NCBI RefSeq assembly: GCF_002742635.1
Contig: NZ_PEGF01000001.1
Coordinates: forward strand, 1-64,000
DNA length: 64,000 bases
Source of the DNA: Caulobacter sp. X
GTDB taxonomy: Bacteria; Pseudomonadota; Alphaproteobacteria; Caulobacterales; Caulobacteraceae
Direction of reading: 5' to 3'
In this document: positions 48,217-57,669 of the stretch, piece after piece
How the letters are laid out: every line of letters starts with the position of its first letter
Position numbering within the stretch: the stretch's first letter is position 1
Made by a program: the position numbers and the translations under genes
Notes under the pieces: model-generated
Told to the model about the DNA's origin: nothing
Databases searched by the model: none
The model's input: only the letters and a program-made list of their open reading frames with translations

Positions 48217-48759
48217 CTAGATTGGCTCAAGCATCTCGGCGAGCGCCAGCACCACCGTCCACGTCCGCCCCGTGACCCGCGCGCCGAGGGTCTTCTCGAC
48301 CAGACTCGTCGTCAGCTTCGAGCCGCCGACGCCGTCGGGATAGATCGCATAGATCTGACGGCTTTCGGCCCGCGCCTGCTCGGTTCCGCGGATCGCCGCG
48401 CGCAGGGCGCCCATGGCCTTCTTGTCGGGGGTGTCCTTGCAGAACAGAGTCATCATCCAGCCCGGATCGGACGCCGCGAACTCCGGGAATGGGTTGGCCG
48501 CGACCAGGGCCCGCCAGGCCTCCGCGGTGCGGACATAGACATCGGTGCGCAGGCCCAGGCGCGCCATCAGCTCGGCTTCGATCTGGGCCTGAAGGTCCGC
48601 GCCGGTGCGCTCGCTCTCGAACACCAGATCGCCGACCTTGGGGCCCATGCGGACTTCGGTGTGACCAAGATCGGTCAGCAGGCCCGTCAACTCTTCAGCG
48701 GAGATCAGACGGCCACCGGCGGCGTTGACGCCACGCAGCAGGGCGATGTGGAGGGACAT
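48217..48759 (-). CDS. DUF1697-family protein
   Basis: This 180-residue protein opens with the DUF1697 signature (LHIALLRGVNAAGGRLIS) and carries the family's repeated alpha/beta pattern. The biochemical role is unknown. It is a single gene between the molybdenum hydroxylase operon and the nasTS genes, with no functional link to either that I can see. Confidence 0.85.
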   Translation of the reverse strand: MSLHIALLRGVNAAGGRLISAEELTGLLTDLGHTEVRMGPKVGDLVFESERTGADLQAQIEAELMARLGLRTDVYVRTAEAWRALVAANPFPEFAASDPGWMMTLFCKDTPDKKAMGALRAAIRGTEQARAESRQIYAIYPDGVGGSKLTTSLVEKTLGARVTGRTWTVVLALAEMLEPI

Positions 48760-48969
48760 GGTCGAGCCTTTCGAACGCGGCGACTGTGTAAGCCCTAGAC
48801 CGGCAGCCGTCGCGGGGGACGCGGCGCTTCGTACGCATGGTTCGGCGCCTTTGGCAAAGACCCTAGCTGTGGATGGACGGCGCCCGCGAATTAGGCAGTT
48901 TGGATTTTGCGGAGATTAACGTCCCGGCGGCGCTCCACAAAGTCGCCGGGCAGCGCCTAGGTCAGCCTC

Positions 48970-49542
48970 ATGCGCGTCCTCGTGATAGACCCCGATCAGG
49001 TCCGGGCCGAACTGGTGGCCGAAGGGCTGCAGGGCATCGAGCCTCTGGAGGTGCGCCATTCAGCGCTGTACGACGAGGCCGAGGTTCTGGCGTTCGCCCC
49101 CGACGTGGTGGTGATCGCCGCCGAGAGCCCCGACCGCGATACGCTCGACAGCCTCAAGGAGTCGAGCCAGGGCCATCCGGTGGTGATGTTTGTCGATCGC
49201 TCGGAGCCCGGGCTCGCTGAGCAGGCTGTGCGGGCGGGCGTCGCCGCCTATGTGGTCGATGGCCTGGCCCCCAATCGCGTGCGCTCCATCCTCGACGTGG
49301 CCATGAGCCGGTTCGCCCTGACGCGACAGCTTCGAAGCGATCTGGCCCGGGCGAAGGCGGACCTGGAGTCGCGCAAGGTCGTGGACCGGGCCAAGGGCCT
49401 TCTGATGAAGGAGCGGGGGCTCGACGAGGACGGCGCCTACCGCCTCCTGCGCAAGCTCGCCATGGATCGCGGCAAGCCGATCGGCGTGATCGCCGCCGAT
49501 CTGCTGGCCTTCGCGGGCGTGCTGAAGGGGGATGCTTCGTGA
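48970..49542 (+). CDS. nasT: NasT-type ANTAR antitermination regulator
   Basis: This 190-residue response-regulator-like protein has a receiver-type domain (MRVLVIDPDQVRAELVAEGL) and a C-terminal ANTAR RNA-binding domain (LESRKVVDRAKGLLMKERGL, then DEDGAYRLLRKLAMD). ANTAR proteins bind paired hairpins in leader RNAs and relieve termination. It overlaps nasS by four bases. In the known NasST mechanism NasS holds NasT until nitrate or nitrite binds. Its probable target is the leader at 50806-50852. Confidence 0.92.
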   Translation: MRVLVIDPDQVRAELVAEGLQGIEPLEVRHSALYDEAEVLAFAPDVVVIAAESPDRDTLDSLKESSQGHPVVMFVDRSEPGLAEQAVRAGVAAYVVDGLAPNRVRSILDVAMSRFALTRQLRSDLARAKADLESRKVVDRAKGLLMKERGLDEDGAYRLLRKLAMDRGKPIGVIAADLLAFAGVLKGDAS

Positions 49543-50675
49543 GCGGCCTGTCGGACCTGCGCCTCGGTTTCATCCCACTGACCGATTGCGCGCCGCTGAT
49601 CGCGGCTCAAACTCAAGGCTTCTTCGAAGACGAGGGGCTGGCCGTCGAACTCGTTCGCGAGGCCTCGTGGGCCACGATACGCGACAAGGTGGCCGTCGGC
49701 GCCCTGGATGGCGCCCACATGCTGGCGCCCATGGCCCTGGCTTCCGCCTTTGAGACCGCCGAAAGTCCTGTGCTGGCGCCGCTGGCCCTGAACCGGAACG
49801 GCAGCGCCATCACCGTCTCCAAGGCGCTGTTCGAGGCGCTGGGCGGCGAACCGACGAATCCGGCGCTTTCCGCCGCGAAGCTCCGGGAGGTGATCGCCAA
49901 GCGTCGTGTTCAAGGCGAGGCGCCGCTGACCTTCGCCGTGGTCTTTCCCGCGTCTATGCACAACTACCTGCTGCGTTATTGGCTTTCCGAGGGCGGGGTA
50001 GATCCGGACCGCGACGTGCGTCTGGTGGTCATTCCGCCGCCTCGCATGGTCGAGCGGATGCGGGCCGGCGAGGTCGATGGCTTCTGCGTCGGCGCCCCCT
50101 GGAACGCCGTCGCTGAGGCCGAGGGCATAGGGCGCATCCTCGCCACCTCGTCCCAATTGTGGCTGGGCGGGCCGGACAAGGTTCTCGGGATCAGCACAGC
50201 GCTTGCCGGCCGCAAGCCTGACGAGCTCCGCGCCCTCCTGCGCGCGATCATCCGCGGGGCGGCCTGGGCGGACGCGGTCGAGAACCGTGACGCGCTCGTC
50301 GCGCTTCTGGCCCGGCATGACACGGTTGACGCGCCGCCCGCGGCAATCGTCCGCGCCCTGGAGCACGAGCTCGTGTTCCACCGCGACGCCGCCGGCTTGC
50401 CGCGGCGCGAACATGGACTGTGGTTCCTGTCCCAGATGATCCGCTGGGGGCAGATCGCCGCGAACCGGGACCTGGACGTCATCGTCGACCAGGTCTATCG
50501 GCCCGACCTCTATCGGGAGGCGGCCTTGTCGCTGGGCCCCGTCCTGGAGCCGGCGCTGGTGTTCGCCGACGCTGTCGGGCCTGTCGAGGCGCGGCTTTTC
50601 GACGGCCGCCCCTTCGACCCGAACGCCGCGCGCGCCTATGCCGAGAGCTTCGACATCGCCCGCGTTCAGCGCTGA
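49539..50675 (+). CDS. nasS: NasS-type nitrate/nitrite sensor
   Basis: This 378-residue protein is similar to the nitrate-binding proteins CmpA/NrtA (LRLGFIPLTDCAPLIAAQTQ, HMLAPM) but lacks a signal peptide, as expected of cytoplasmic NasS. It follows nasT with a four-base overlap and precedes the nitrate assimilation genes. It is the ligand-binding partner that restrains NasT. Confidence 0.9.
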   Translation: MSGLSDLRLGFIPLTDCAPLIAAQTQGFFEDEGLAVELVREASWATIRDKVAVGALDGAHMLAPMALASAFETAESPVLAPLALNRNGSAITVSKALFEALGGEPTNPALSAAKLREVIAKRRVQGEAPLTFAVVFPASMHNYLLRYWLSEGGVDPDRDVRLVVIPPPRMVERMRAGEVDGFCVGAPWNAVAEAEGIGRILATSSQLWLGGPDKVLGISTALAGRKPDELRALLRAIIRGAAWADAVENRDALVALLARHDTVDAPPAAIVRALEHELVFHRDAAGLPRREHGLWFLSQMIRWGQIAANRDLDVIVDQVYRPDLYREAALSLGPVLEPALVFADAVGPVEARLFDGRPFDPNAARAYAESFDIARVQR

Positions 50676-50805
50676 TCTGCCTCCTTAGCGGGCGCCGGGC
50701 CTGCCTGAATGGTGAGCAAGTGAGCGTGGGGCATCGGCGGTGGTCTCTGTTCCTTCAGCTCGCGTGACAGATCGCCCGGCATCGTTTCCCCTTTAACTCA
50801 GGCCA

Positions 50806-50852
50806 CCGAACAACGGCGTTCGCGGCTGCCAGAGGACCGCTCGGATGCGGTC
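50806..50852 (+). promoter_or_regulatory. ANTAR-like paired hairpins in the nitrate operon leader
   Basis: Two small hairpins with six-base loops lie 12 bases apart. The first (50807-50822) has a 5-bp stem CGAAC/GTTCG and loop AACGGC, with A at position 1 and G at 4 as in ANTAR targets. The second (50835-50852) has a 6-bp stem GACCGC/GCGGTC and loop TCGGAT, with G at 4 but T at 1. A possible third, weaker hairpin follows before the transporter gene. This is where NasT would act. Confidence 0.55.
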
Positions 50853-50909
50853 ACCCGCTCGGGGCGATGACGCTCCGCTCTCGCAGACACGCAACCGTTC
50901 GAGGCCGTC

Positions 50910-52130
50910 ATGATCTCCCGCGACTTCCTGAAGGCCGGCCATGCGCCGACCCTGTTCGCCGCCTTCCTCTATTTCGATCTCAGCTTCATGGTCTGGGTCA
51001 TCCTGGGCCCGCTGGGCGTGGCCATCGCCAAGGATTTCCACCTGGACCCGGCCCAGAAGGGTTTGATGGTCGCTGTTCCCGTGCTGGCCGGCGCGGTTCT
51101 GCGCCTCGTCAACGGGGTTCTGGTCGACCGGATCGGGCCGAAGAAGACGGGCATGATTGGCCAACTGATCGTGCTGGCTGGCCTCGTTACGGCCTGGGCG
51201 CTCGGCGTTCACGACTATCATCAGGTCCTGGCCCTCGGCGTCATCCTCGGGGTGGCGGGCGCCTCGTTCGCTGTCGCCCTGCCGCTGGCCTCGCGCTGGT
51301 ATCCGCAGGAGCACCAGGGCCTGGCGCTGGGCATCGCCGGCGCCGGCAACTCCGGCACCGCCCTGGCCGCGCTGTTCGCGCCGGTCCTGGCCAAGGTCTA
51401 TGGCTGGCAGGCCGTGATCGGCCTGGCCGCCATCCCGCTGGCCGTGGCGTTTGTGGTCTACATGCTGCTGGCCAAGGACGCCCCTGAGCAGCCGGCGCCC
51501 AAGAAGCTGGCCGAGTATCTCGACGTCCTGAAGGTCCCGGACGCCTGGTGGCTGATGCTGCTGTACGGCGTGACCTTCGGCGGCTTCGTGGGCCTCGCCT
51601 CGTCGCTGACCATGTACTTCAACAGCGAGTACGCCCTGGACCCGGTCATCGCCGGCTTCTTCACCGCCGCGTGCGTCTTCGCGGGCTCGTTCATCCGGCC
51701 GGTGGGGGGCGCCCTGGCCGACCGCTTCGGCGGGGTCCGGACCTTGAGCTTCGTCTACGCCCTGGCCGCGCTGGGCCTGACGGCGGCCAGCTTCCAACTG
51801 CCCTCGGCCTCTATGGCGCTGGCGGTGCTGATGTTCTCCATGTTGGCGCTCGGCGCCGGGAATGGCGCGGTGTTCCAGCTCGCCCCGCAGCGGTTCCGCA
51901 AGGAGATCGGCGTCATGACCGGCCTGATCGGCATGACCGGCGGCATCGGCGGCTTCTACCTGGCCTCGACCCTGGGGCTCGCCAAGAAGATGACCGGTTC
52001 CTACCAGTCCGGCTTCATCGGCTTCGCGGCTCTTGCCCTGTTCGCGCTGGTGGCCCTGTTCGGGCTCAAGGCCCGCTGGCGCGCCGTCTGGCCGACCCTG
52101 CACGGCGAAGCCGTCTCGGTCCGCGTCTGA
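50910..52130 (+). CDS. NarK-type nitrate/nitrite MFS transporter
   Basis: This 406-residue transporter has twelve membrane helices and nitrate-porter signatures (LFAAFLYFDLSFMVWVILGP, GNSGTALAALFAPVLA and AGNGAVFQLAPQRFRKEIG). It imports nitrate for the assimilatory enzymes encoded next. It lies 234 bases downstream of nasS behind the ANTAR-like leader and 27 bases before nirB. Confidence 0.92.
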   Translation: MISRDFLKAGHAPTLFAAFLYFDLSFMVWVILGPLGVAIAKDFHLDPAQKGLMVAVPVLAGAVLRLVNGVLVDRIGPKKTGMIGQLIVLAGLVTAWALGVHDYHQVLALGVILGVAGASFAVALPLASRWYPQEHQGLALGIAGAGNSGTALAALFAPVLAKVYGWQAVIGLAAIPLAVAFVVYMLLAKDAPEQPAPKKLAEYLDVLKVPDAWWLMLLYGVTFGGFVGLASSLTMYFNSEYALDPVIAGFFTAACVFAGSFIRPVGGALADRFGGVRTLSFVYALAALGLTAASFQLPSASMALAVLMFSMLALGAGNGAVFQLAPQRFRKEIGVMTGLIGMTGGIGGFYLASTLGLAKKMTGSYQSGFIGFAALALFALVALFGLKARWRAVWPTLHGEAVSVRV

Positions 52131-52157
52131 TCCTTTTCCCCGACAAGCGAGATAGCC

Positions 52158-54638
52158 ATGACCAAGGCGCCAAAGCCTAAGGAACGTCTGGTCGTCATCG
52201 GCAACGGCATGGCCGGCTGCCGGGCGGTCGAGGAAGTGCTCAAGCGCGATCCCGCCCGTTACGACGTCACCATCTTCGGCGCCGAGCCGCGGGTGAACTA
52301 CAACCGCATCATGCTGTCGCCGGTGTTGGCGGGCGAGAAGACCTTCGACGACATCGTCATCAACGACGAGGCCTGGTACCGCGACAACGCCATCATCCTG
52401 CACGCCGGCCGCGCCGTCACCGCCGTGGACCTGGACGGCCGCAAGGTGGTCGCCGAGGGCGGGCTGGAGGTTGGCTACGACAAGCTGATCCTGGCGACCG
52501 GCTCGGACCCGTTCCGTCTGCCACTGCCCGGCGCCAACCTGAAGGGCGTCGTCACCTTCCGCGACTTGGACGACGTCGAGGCGATGGTCGAGGCCTCCGG
52601 CAAGCCCGGCGCCCGCGCCGTGGTCATCGGCGGCGGCCTGCTGGGCCTGGAGGCCGCCTACGGCCTAGCGCGCCGGGGCATGGCGGCCACGGTCGTCCAC
52701 CTGATGGACGTGCTGATGGAACGACAGCTCGACGAGAGCGCGGGATATCTGCTGCGCGAGGCCCTGGCCGAGCGTGGCGTTGACACGGTGCTCGGCGCTC
52801 ATTCCCAGGAGATCGTCGGCGAGGACGGCGAAGTCGCCGGCCTGAAGCTGAAGGACGGCCGGATCCTGCCATGCGACCTGCTGGTCATGGCCGTCGGCAT
52901 CCGTCCGAACGCGACCTTGGCTAAGGCGTCCGGGCTGCAGGTCAGTCGCGGGATCATCGTCGACGACGCCATGCGGACCTCGGACCCGGCCGTGTTCGCG
53001 GTCGGCGAGTGCGTCGAGCATCGCGGGAACTGCTACGGCTTGGTCACGCCCATCTGGGACATGTGCCGGGTCCTGGCCGAGGCGCTGACGGACGGCGAGG
53101 GCGCCTATCAGGGCTCGGTCCTGTCGACGCGCCTCAAGATCTCGGGCGTCGACGTGTTCTCGGCCGGCAAGTTCGCCGGCGGCGATGGTTGCGAGGACAT
53201 CGTGTTCCGCGACGCCGCGCGCGGCGTCTACAAGCGGGTGGTCATCGAGGACGGCAAGGTCGCCGGCGCGGTGCTGTTCGGCGATGCGGCCGACGGCGGC
53301 TGGTACTTTGACTTGATGAAGGCGGGGACGGATGTCGCCGAGATCCGCGAGACCCTGATCTTTGGGCAAGCCATCACGGAGGGCCTCTCGGGCCTGGACC
53401 CTAGCGCGGCCGTTGCGGCCATGCCCGACACGCAGGAGATCTGCGGCTGCAACGGCGTCTGCAAGGGGGCGATCACCTCGGCGATCACGAACCAGGGCCT
53501 GACCACGCTGGACGATGTCCGCGCGGTGACCAAGGCCTCGGCCTCATGCGGATCCTGCACGCCGCTGGTCGAGCAGGTTATCCGCTTGACCCTCGGAGAC
53601 GGCTTCAAGGCCCAGACTGGTCCCAAGCCGATCTGCAAGTGCACGCACCACCCGCATGGCGACGTGCGCAAGGCGATCGTCGAGCTCAAGTTGAAGTCCA
53701 TGCCCGCAGTCATGCAGGCACTGGAATGGACCACGCCCGACGGCTGCGCCGCGTGCCGACCGGCCCTGAACTACTACCTGCTGTGCGCTTGGCCCGGCGA
53801 GTACGTGGACGACGGCCAGTCGCGCTACATCAACGAGCGCGTCCACGCCAACATCCAGAAGGACGGGACCTATTCGGTGGTGCCACGGATGTGGGGCGGC
53901 ATGACCAGCCCCGCCGAGCTGCGGGCCATCGCCGACGTCGCCGACAAGTACGACATTCCGGCCGTGAAGGTGACGGGCGGCCAGCGCATCGATCTGCTGG
54001 GCGTCAGGAAGGACGACCTTCCGGCCGTGTGGGCCGATCTCAACGCGGCGGGCATGGTCAGCGGCCACGCCTACGCCAAGGGGCTGCGGACGGTGAAAAC
54101 CTGCGTCGGCAGCGACTGGTGCCGGTTCGGCACCCAGGACTCCACGGGTCTCGGGATCAAGCTTGAGAAGTTCATGTGGGGCTCATGGGCCCCGGCCAAG
54201 GTCAAGCTGGCCGTGTCGGGCTGCCCCCGCAACTGCGCGGAGTCGACCTGCAAGGACATCGGCGTCATTTGCGTCGACAGCGGCTACGAGATCCATGTCG
54301 GCGGCGCGGCGGGCCTGCACATCCAAGGCACGCAGCTGCTGACCAAGGTCCCCACCGAAGACGAGGCGATCGCCGTGATCGCGGCGGTCATGCAGATGTA
54401 TCGCGAGGGCGGCTGGTACCTGGAGCGGATCTACAAGTGGATGGCCCGGGTGGGGCTCGACACGATCCGCGCCGCCACGGTGGACGATCTGGAGAGCCGC
54501 GCGGCGCTCTTCGCCCGCTTCGTGAAATCGCAGGAAACCGCCCAGATCGACCCGTGGGCGGAGCGCGCCACCGGCGGCGTGGCGGCCGGCGAGTTCAAGC
54601 CCATGGCGACCCTTCCGATGGAGATGGCGGCCGAATGA
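52158..54638 (+). CDS. nirB: Assimilatory nitrite reductase, large subunit
   Basis: This 826-residue enzyme reduces nitrite to ammonium with NADH. It has an N-terminal FAD/NAD domain (VVIGNGMAGCRAVEEVL), a BFD-like iron-sulfur segment (CGCNGVCKGAI ... CGSCTP), two sulfite/nitrite reductase domains and a C-terminal 4Fe-4S-siroheme motif (CVGSDWCRFG, SGCPRNCAES). It overlaps nirD by four bases. Siroheme is supplied by the cobA product encoded downstream. Confidence 0.94.
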   Translation: MTKAPKPKERLVVIGNGMAGCRAVEEVLKRDPARYDVTIFGAEPRVNYNRIMLSPVLAGEKTFDDIVINDEAWYRDNAIILHAGRAVTAVDLDGRKVVAEGGLEVGYDKLILATGSDPFRLPLPGANLKGVVTFRDLDDVEAMVEASGKPGARAVVIGGGLLGLEAAYGLARRGMAATVVHLMDVLMERQLDESAGYLLREALAERGVDTVLGAHSQEIVGEDGEVAGLKLKDGRILPCDLLVMAVGIRPNATLAKASGLQVSRGIIVDDAMRTSDPAVFAVGECVEHRGNCYGLVTPIWDMCRVLAEALTDGEGAYQGSVLSTRLKISGVDVFSAGKFAGGDGCEDIVFRDAARGVYKRVVIEDGKVAGAVLFGDAADGGWYFDLMKAGTDVAEIRETLIFGQAITEGLSGLDPSAAVAAMPDTQEICGCNGVCKGAITSAITNQGLTTLDDVRAVTKASASCGSCTPLVEQVIRLTLGDGFKAQTGPKPICKCTHHPHGDVRKAIVELKLKSMPAVMQALEWTTPDGCAACRPALNYYLLCAWPGEYVDDGQSRYINERVHANIQKDGTYSVVPRMWGGMTSPAELRAIADVADKYDIPAVKVTGGQRIDLLGVRKDDLPAVWADLNAAGMVSGHAYAKGLRTVKTCVGSDWCRFGTQDSTGLGIKLEKFMWGSWAPAKVKLAVSGCPRNCAESTCKDIGVICVDSGYEIHVGGAAGLHIQGTQLLTKVPTEDEAIAVIAAVMQMYREGGWYLERIYKWMARVGLDTIRAATVDDLESRAALFARFVKSQETAQIDPWAERATGGVAAGEFKPMATLPMEMAAE

Positions 54639-54985
54639 CCCTGCAAGCCCATATCGACCCCGATTGGCGGGATGTCGGCGCGGTGACCGACATCCCTGAG
54701 CGCGGCGCGCGGCGGGTGACCACGGCCCAGGGCGACGTCGCGGTGTTCCGCACCGGCGACGGCCAGGTGTTCGCCCTGGTCGACCGCTGCCCGCACAAGA
54801 AGGGTCCCTTGAGCCAGGGCATCGTCCACGGCCACGGCGTGACCTGTCCGCTGCACAGCTGGGTCATCGACCTCGCGACGGGGCGACCGACGGGCGCTGA
54901 CGCCGGCAAGGGCTGCGCGCCCGTCGTGCCGGTCCTGGTCCGCGACGGCCGAGTCCTGCTGGCCCAGCCGGCGATGGCGGACTGA
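54635..54985 (+). CDS. nirD: Assimilatory nitrite reductase, small subunit
   Basis: This 116-residue protein resembles a Rieske domain and keeps both motif halves (CPHKKGPLSQG and CPLHSWVID) with two Cys and two His, so it probably binds a [2Fe-2S] cluster. Many NirD proteins have lost these ligands; here they are complete. It overlaps nirB and precedes the nitrate reductase by two bases. Confidence 0.9.
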   Translation: MTLQAHIDPDWRDVGAVTDIPERGARRVTTAQGDVAVFRTGDGQVFALVDRCPHKKGPLSQGIVHGHGVTCPLHSWVIDLATGRPTGADAGKGCAPVVPVLVRDGRVLLAQPAMAD

Positions 54986-54987
54986 TC

Positions 54988-57669
54988 ATGGCCGACGGCT
55001 CCGCCGCCCTGCAAACGGTCAAGACGACCTGCGCCTATTGCGGCGTCGGCTGCGGCGTCGCGGGCGCGGTGGGGCAGGGGCGTTCGGTCGCCATCGCCGG
55101 CGACGCTATCCATCCCGCCAACTTCGGGCGGCTGTGTTCCAAGGGTTTGGCGCTTGGAGCCACCGTCGGGCTCGAAGGGCGGCTGCTGGAGCCGATGATC
55201 AAGGGCAAGGTCGCATCCTGGAACGAAGCCACCGCCCTGGTCGCCAAGCGCTTCAAGGAGACGATCGCCCGGCACGGCCCCGACAGCGTCGCCTTCTACG
55301 TTTCGGGTCAGTTGCTGACCGAGGACTACTACGTCGCCAACAAGCTGATGAAGGGCTTCATCGGCTCGGGGAACATCGACACCAACAGCCGCCTTTGCAT
55401 GGCCTCGGCGGTCGCCGCTCACAAGCAGGCCTTCGGCGCTGACCTGGTGCCGGGCTGCTATGAGGACCTAGAGCTGGCCGACCTCGTGGTGTTCAGCGGG
55501 CACAACGCCGCCTGGACCCACCCGGTGCTCTACCGGCGCATGGAGGCGGCCAGGGCGCGCGGCCAGAAGCACGTGGTCATTGATCCCCGCCGCACCGACA
55601 CGGCCGAGGGCGCGGACCTGCACCTGGCGATTGCGCCTCAGAGCGACGTGCGCTTGTGGAACGGCCTGCTGGCTGACCTGATCCGGCGCGGCGCCCTCGA
55701 TCGCGACTACATCGCCGAGCACGTGAACGGCTTCGAGCAGACCGTCGCCGCCCTGCTGGAAATGGACCAGTCAGTCAGCGCCGTCGCCGCCGACTGCGGG
55801 GTTCCAGTAGAGGCGGCGCAGGACTTCTACGACCTGTTCGCCCAGCATGAACGGACAGTCAGCCTGTTCTCGATGGGCGCCAATCAGTCGGTCCAGGGCG
55901 TGGCCAAGGGTCTTGCGATCATCAACGCCCATCTGGCCACCGGCCGGATCGGCAAGCCCGGCGCTTGCCCGTTCTCGATCACCGGCCAGCCCAACGCCAT
56001 GGGCGGACGCGAGACGGGCGGCATGGCCAACACCCTGGCCGGCCACATGGACTTCTCGCCCGAGGATCGCGATCGCGTCGCCCGGTTTTGGGGCGCGCCG
56101 GACACGGCCCGCGCGCCGGGCCTGAAGGCCATCGAGATGTTCGACGCCGTTCGCGACGGACGGATCAAGGCGATCTGGGTGATGGCCACCAACCCCGCCG
56201 TCAGCCTGCCCGACAGCGGTGCGATCCGCGAAGCCCTGGCGGCGTGTCCCTTTGTCGTGGTCTCCGACTGCGTCGAGACCGACACCACCGCCTTCGCCCA
56301 CGTCAAGCTGCCGGCGCTGGGCTGGGGCGAGAAGGACGGCACGGTCACCAACTCGGAACGCCGCATCTCCCGCCAGCGGGCGCTCTTTCCCCCGCCCGGC
56401 CAGGCGAAAAGCGATTGGAAGATCGTCGCGGACGTCGCCACGGCCATGGGCTTCGACGGCTTCGGCTGGGCGAGCAACGCCGCGGTCTTCCGCGAATGGG
56501 CGCGCCTGACGACCTATGAGAACAAGGGCCGCCTGCTAAATCTCGCCGGTCTTTCGGCGCTGACGCCTGAGGCCTATCGCGACCTCTCGCCGATCCAGTG
56601 GCCGGTGAAGGCCGAAGGCGAAGGCACGCCTCGGCTGTTCGTCGATGGCCGCTTTCAAACCCCCGACGGCCGCGCCCGCATGACGCCCACCCGCCCGCGC
56701 GGCCCGGCCGAGGCGACCAGCGCCGCCTTTCCAATGTCGCTGAACACCGGGCGCATCCGCGACCAGTGGCACACTATGACCCGCACCGGCCTGGCGCCGG
56801 ACCTGTGCCGCCACGCGCCCGAGCCCTATGTCGAGATCCATCCGGAGGACGCCCAGGCGCGCGGCCTGCGCGACGGCGTCCTGGCGCGGGTGACGACCGC
56901 GCGCGGCGAGGCCGTCGCCGTGGCCAAGGTCACGGACCGCCAGCGGCGCGGCGGGCTCTTCATGCCCATGCACTGGACCGACGCGTTCGCCCCCTCGGGC
57001 CGCGCGAACGTCCTGGTCGCGCCGAACGTCGATCCGACGTCCGGCCAACCGGAATTCAAGCATACCCCCGCCCGGATCAGCGCCTATCGCGAGACCTGGA
57101 CGGGCTTCTTTCTGGCCCGGTCCGCCCTGAATCCCCCAGCGGGGGCGGATCTTGTCTGGCGGCGCATCCCCCAAGACGCCTGCCAGCGGCACGAGTTCGC
57201 CGGCCGGGGCGACGCCGTCGAGCGCGACGCCCTGCGCAAGGTCCTGTCCAAAGGACTGGCCGGCGAACTCGTCACCTATGAGGACGCCGCCACTGGCGCG
57301 CGGCGCGAGGCGTGGATCGCGGATGGGCGCCTCGTCGCGGCGCTCTACATGACTACGACCGGCCGCCTGCCGCCCCGCGACTGGCTGGTCGAGCTGTTCG
57401 CAGAGGAGGCGTTATCCGCCGAGGCGCGCTCGGCCCTGCTGTTTGGCCGCCCGTCCGGCGCGGCGGCCGACAGGGGACCCTTGGTGTGCGCCTGCCTGAA
57501 GGTCGGCGCCAGAACCATCGAAACCGCCATCGCTGAGGGGGCCAGCACCCCGGACGTCGTCGGCAAGGCGACCGGCGCCGGGACCAACTGCGGGTCCTGC
57601 CGCCCCGAGATCGCTCGCATGATTAAAGCCCTGTCCGCGACGTCCAAGGAGCCCGCCCATGTCGATTGA
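54988..57669 (+). CDS. nasA: Assimilatory nitrate reductase catalytic subunit
   Basis: This 893-residue molybdopterin oxidoreductase has an N-terminal 4Fe-4S motif (CAYCGVGCGV ... LCSKG) and molybdopterin-binding regions (FSMGANQSVQG, TGQPNAMGGRE). A C-terminal BFD-like [2Fe-2S] domain (CACLKVG ... NCGSCRPEI) is characteristic of NasA-type bacterial nitrate reductases. No signal peptide is present, as expected for a cytoplasmic enzyme. Its 3' end overlaps cobA by 11 bases. Confidence 0.93.
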   Translation: MADGSAALQTVKTTCAYCGVGCGVAGAVGQGRSVAIAGDAIHPANFGRLCSKGLALGATVGLEGRLLEPMIKGKVASWNEATALVAKRFKETIARHGPDSVAFYVSGQLLTEDYYVANKLMKGFIGSGNIDTNSRLCMASAVAAHKQAFGADLVPGCYEDLELADLVVFSGHNAAWTHPVLYRRMEAARARGQKHVVIDPRRTDTAEGADLHLAIAPQSDVRLWNGLLADLIRRGALDRDYIAEHVNGFEQTVAALLEMDQSVSAVAADCGVPVEAAQDFYDLFAQHERTVSLFSMGANQSVQGVAKGLAIINAHLATGRIGKPGACPFSITGQPNAMGGRETGGMANTLAGHMDFSPEDRDRVARFWGAPDTARAPGLKAIEMFDAVRDGRIKAIWVMATNPAVSLPDSGAIREALAACPFVVVSDCVETDTTAFAHVKLPALGWGEKDGTVTNSERRISRQRALFPPPGQAKSDWKIVADVATAMGFDGFGWASNAAVFREWARLTTYENKGRLLNLAGLSALTPEAYRDLSPIQWPVKAEGEGTPRLFVDGRFQTPDGRARMTPTRPRGPAEATSAAFPMSLNTGRIRDQWHTMTRTGLAPDLCRHAPEPYVEIHPEDAQARGLRDGVLARVTTARGEAVAVAKVTDRQRRGGLFMPMHWTDAFAPSGRANVLVAPNVDPTSGQPEFKHTPARISAYRETWTGFFLARSALNPPAGADLVWRRIPQDACQRHEFAGRGDAVERDALRKVLSKGLAGELVTYEDAATGARREAWIADGRLVAALYMTTTGRLPPRDWLVELFAEEALSAEARSALLFGRPSGAAADRGPLVCACLKVGARTIETAIAEGASTPDVVGKATGAGTNCGSCRPEIARMIKALSATSKEPAHVD

